The notes beneath the pieces are model-generated. The model was not told where the DNA came from. It was given only the letters and a program-made list of their open reading frames with translations, and did no database searches. Made by a program: the position numbers and the translations under genes. From contig OZ252150.1 of NCBI GenBank assembly GCA_965248775.1, positions 4,278,001-4,342,000 on the forward strand: DNA of 64,000 nucleotides, written 5' to 3'. Numbering within the stretch: position 1 is the first letter of the stretch; every line of letters begins with the position of its first letter. This stretch comes from JBHHUI01 sp965248775 (GTDB lineage: Bacteria; Chloroflexota; Anaerolineae; Anaerolineales; JBHHUI01). Below are positions 63,390-64,000 of the stretch, in pieces.

Positions 63390-64000
63390 ATGATTGACTT
63401 TCTTTACCTGTCTCCACATCTCGATGATGTTGTTCTTTCATGTGGAGGATCTTTGCACCGGCAATCGTTGGAGAGGAAACGTGTTGTCATCCTCACTGTA
63501 TGCGCGGGAGAGCCATCAGTTGGCGAACTCTCGGCGTTTGCACATTCTTTGCACGCTCGCTGGGAAGCGTCGGCGCAACAATCGGCAACCGACATGGTTG
63601 CACTTCGCAAAGCAGAAGATACGCAGGCCAGCGCGATGTTGAAGGCAGAAGCGATCTATCTCAACCTCCAAGATTGTATTTATCGGCGCGATCGCAGAGC
63701 CAGTGCCGCCTGGATGTACGAGAGCGATGAAGCCATCTTCGGAGATCTGCATTCCGGCGATGCCGACCACATTCAGGACATTGCCTCGCAACTTGAAGAA
63801 CTGGAAATGGGCTCACAGACGCAGGTGGTTGTGCCACTAGCCGTGGGGCAACATGTCGATCATCAACTGACCCGATTGGCAGCCGAGCAGTGGGCCGCGC
63901 AGAACGATGGAGACCTTCTTTATTACGAAGACTTTCCGTACGCGGAGCGCGAAGGCCGCCTGAACGAAGTATTGCAGCCGGCAGACAGTTGGGAGCCGAA
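63390..64000 (+). CDS. PIG-L family deacetylase (5' part; runs past window end)
   Basis: The frame from ATG 63390 is open to the window edge, over 200 residues. It begins with LSPHLDDVVLSCGG, the metal-binding motif of PIG-L/LmbE deacetylases, and has HVDHQLTRLAAEQWA, the second motif. Such enzymes remove acetyl groups from N-acetylglucosamine-type substrates. It lies next to tRNA-Lys and is probably the first gene of the flanking core region. Confidence 0.85.
   Translation, partial: MIDFLYLSPHLDDVVLSCGGSLHRQSLERKRVVILTVCAGEPSVGELSAFAHSLHARWEASAQQSATDMVALRKAEDTQASAMLKAEAIYLNLQDCIYRRDRRASAAWMYESDEAIFGDLHSGDADHIQDIASQLEELEMGSQTQVVVPLAVGQHVDHQLTRLAAEQWAAQNDGDLLYYEDFPYAEREGRLNEVLQPADSWEP

Noticed and set aside
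63159..63419. An N-terminal extension of the recombinase reading through 63,419
   Set aside because: The extra residues are a translation of the tRNA-Lys gene; the recombinase starts at ATG 63158 after the tRNA.
1..64000. CRISPR arrays
   Set aside because: No set of regularly spaced direct repeats was seen; the repeats present are inverted and irregular.

Overview
The window looks like part of a chromosome from the phylum Chloroflexota, possibly near Anaerolineae. This is inferred from family content: a SpoVS protein in a non-Bacillus setting, an R3H-domain ATPase, a long PriA, holA and holB with a deoxynucleoside kinase, DUF3179 and DUF6391-like proteins, and a conserved 76-residue MDIGLLWFDND protein. 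The gene dnaA, a cluster of DnaA boxes and a perfect 16-bp parS palindrome place it close to the replication origin.

Bases 1-19,330 are mostly core genome. They hold a nucleotidyltransferase and deoxynucleoside kinase pair; an ECF sigma factor, anti-sigma factor and membrane protein operon ending in a pspC gene cut by an amber codon; a four-gene cassette behind a GAAC-N4-GTTC (LexA-type) operator; holA; a sortase with a frameshift; a thioredoxin; an OmpR-type regulator; priA, a rhomboid protease, gmk, tmk and an R3H ATPase. A parS site at 19,499 precedes two insertion sequences (19.66-22.68 kb).

Bases 22,700-42,606 are again mainly core: tandem glutamate dehydrogenase genes (the second with an ochre codon), dnaN, a response regulator, pcm, a sulfite-oxidase-like protein, an IS4 element with a 10-bp target duplication, a DUF3179 lipoprotein, an MFS transporter, a histidine kinase, an origin-like region, dnaA, spoVS, holB, an exonuclease and an unusual metallo-beta-lactamase/STAS/pseudokinase fusion.

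Bases 42,650-63,310 form an accessory island ending at tRNA-Lys(TTT) beside an intact tyrosine recombinase. It is crowded with IS elements (three IS3-type, a tandem ISNCY-type pair, an ISAzo13-type and a second copy of the 19.7-kb IS). It also has integron-cassette-like genes flanked by attC-like inverted repeats: a methyltransferase, a LysE exporter, a glycine-zipper protein and an OsmC protein whose catalytic cysteine codon is TGA followed by a SECIS-like hairpin. A large HD-GYP/GGDEF protein follows. A partial PIG-L deacetylase ends the window.

The most unusual observation is a family of very short inserts (24-26 bp, or nested to 51-81 bp) made of two interleaved inverted repeats, typically with CCAGT and ACTGGG as one pair of arms. 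They lie in at least four different transposase genes, often exactly at DDE-motif codons, and also in a cassette attC-like site, in a small host-like gene and directly before a start codon. Excising them restores the expected protein sequence and frame. Two copies in unrelated IS3 transposases are identical 24-mers in opposite orientation. I do not recognise this element; it resembles in concept, but not in sequence, the palindromic elements that insert in Rickettsia genes.
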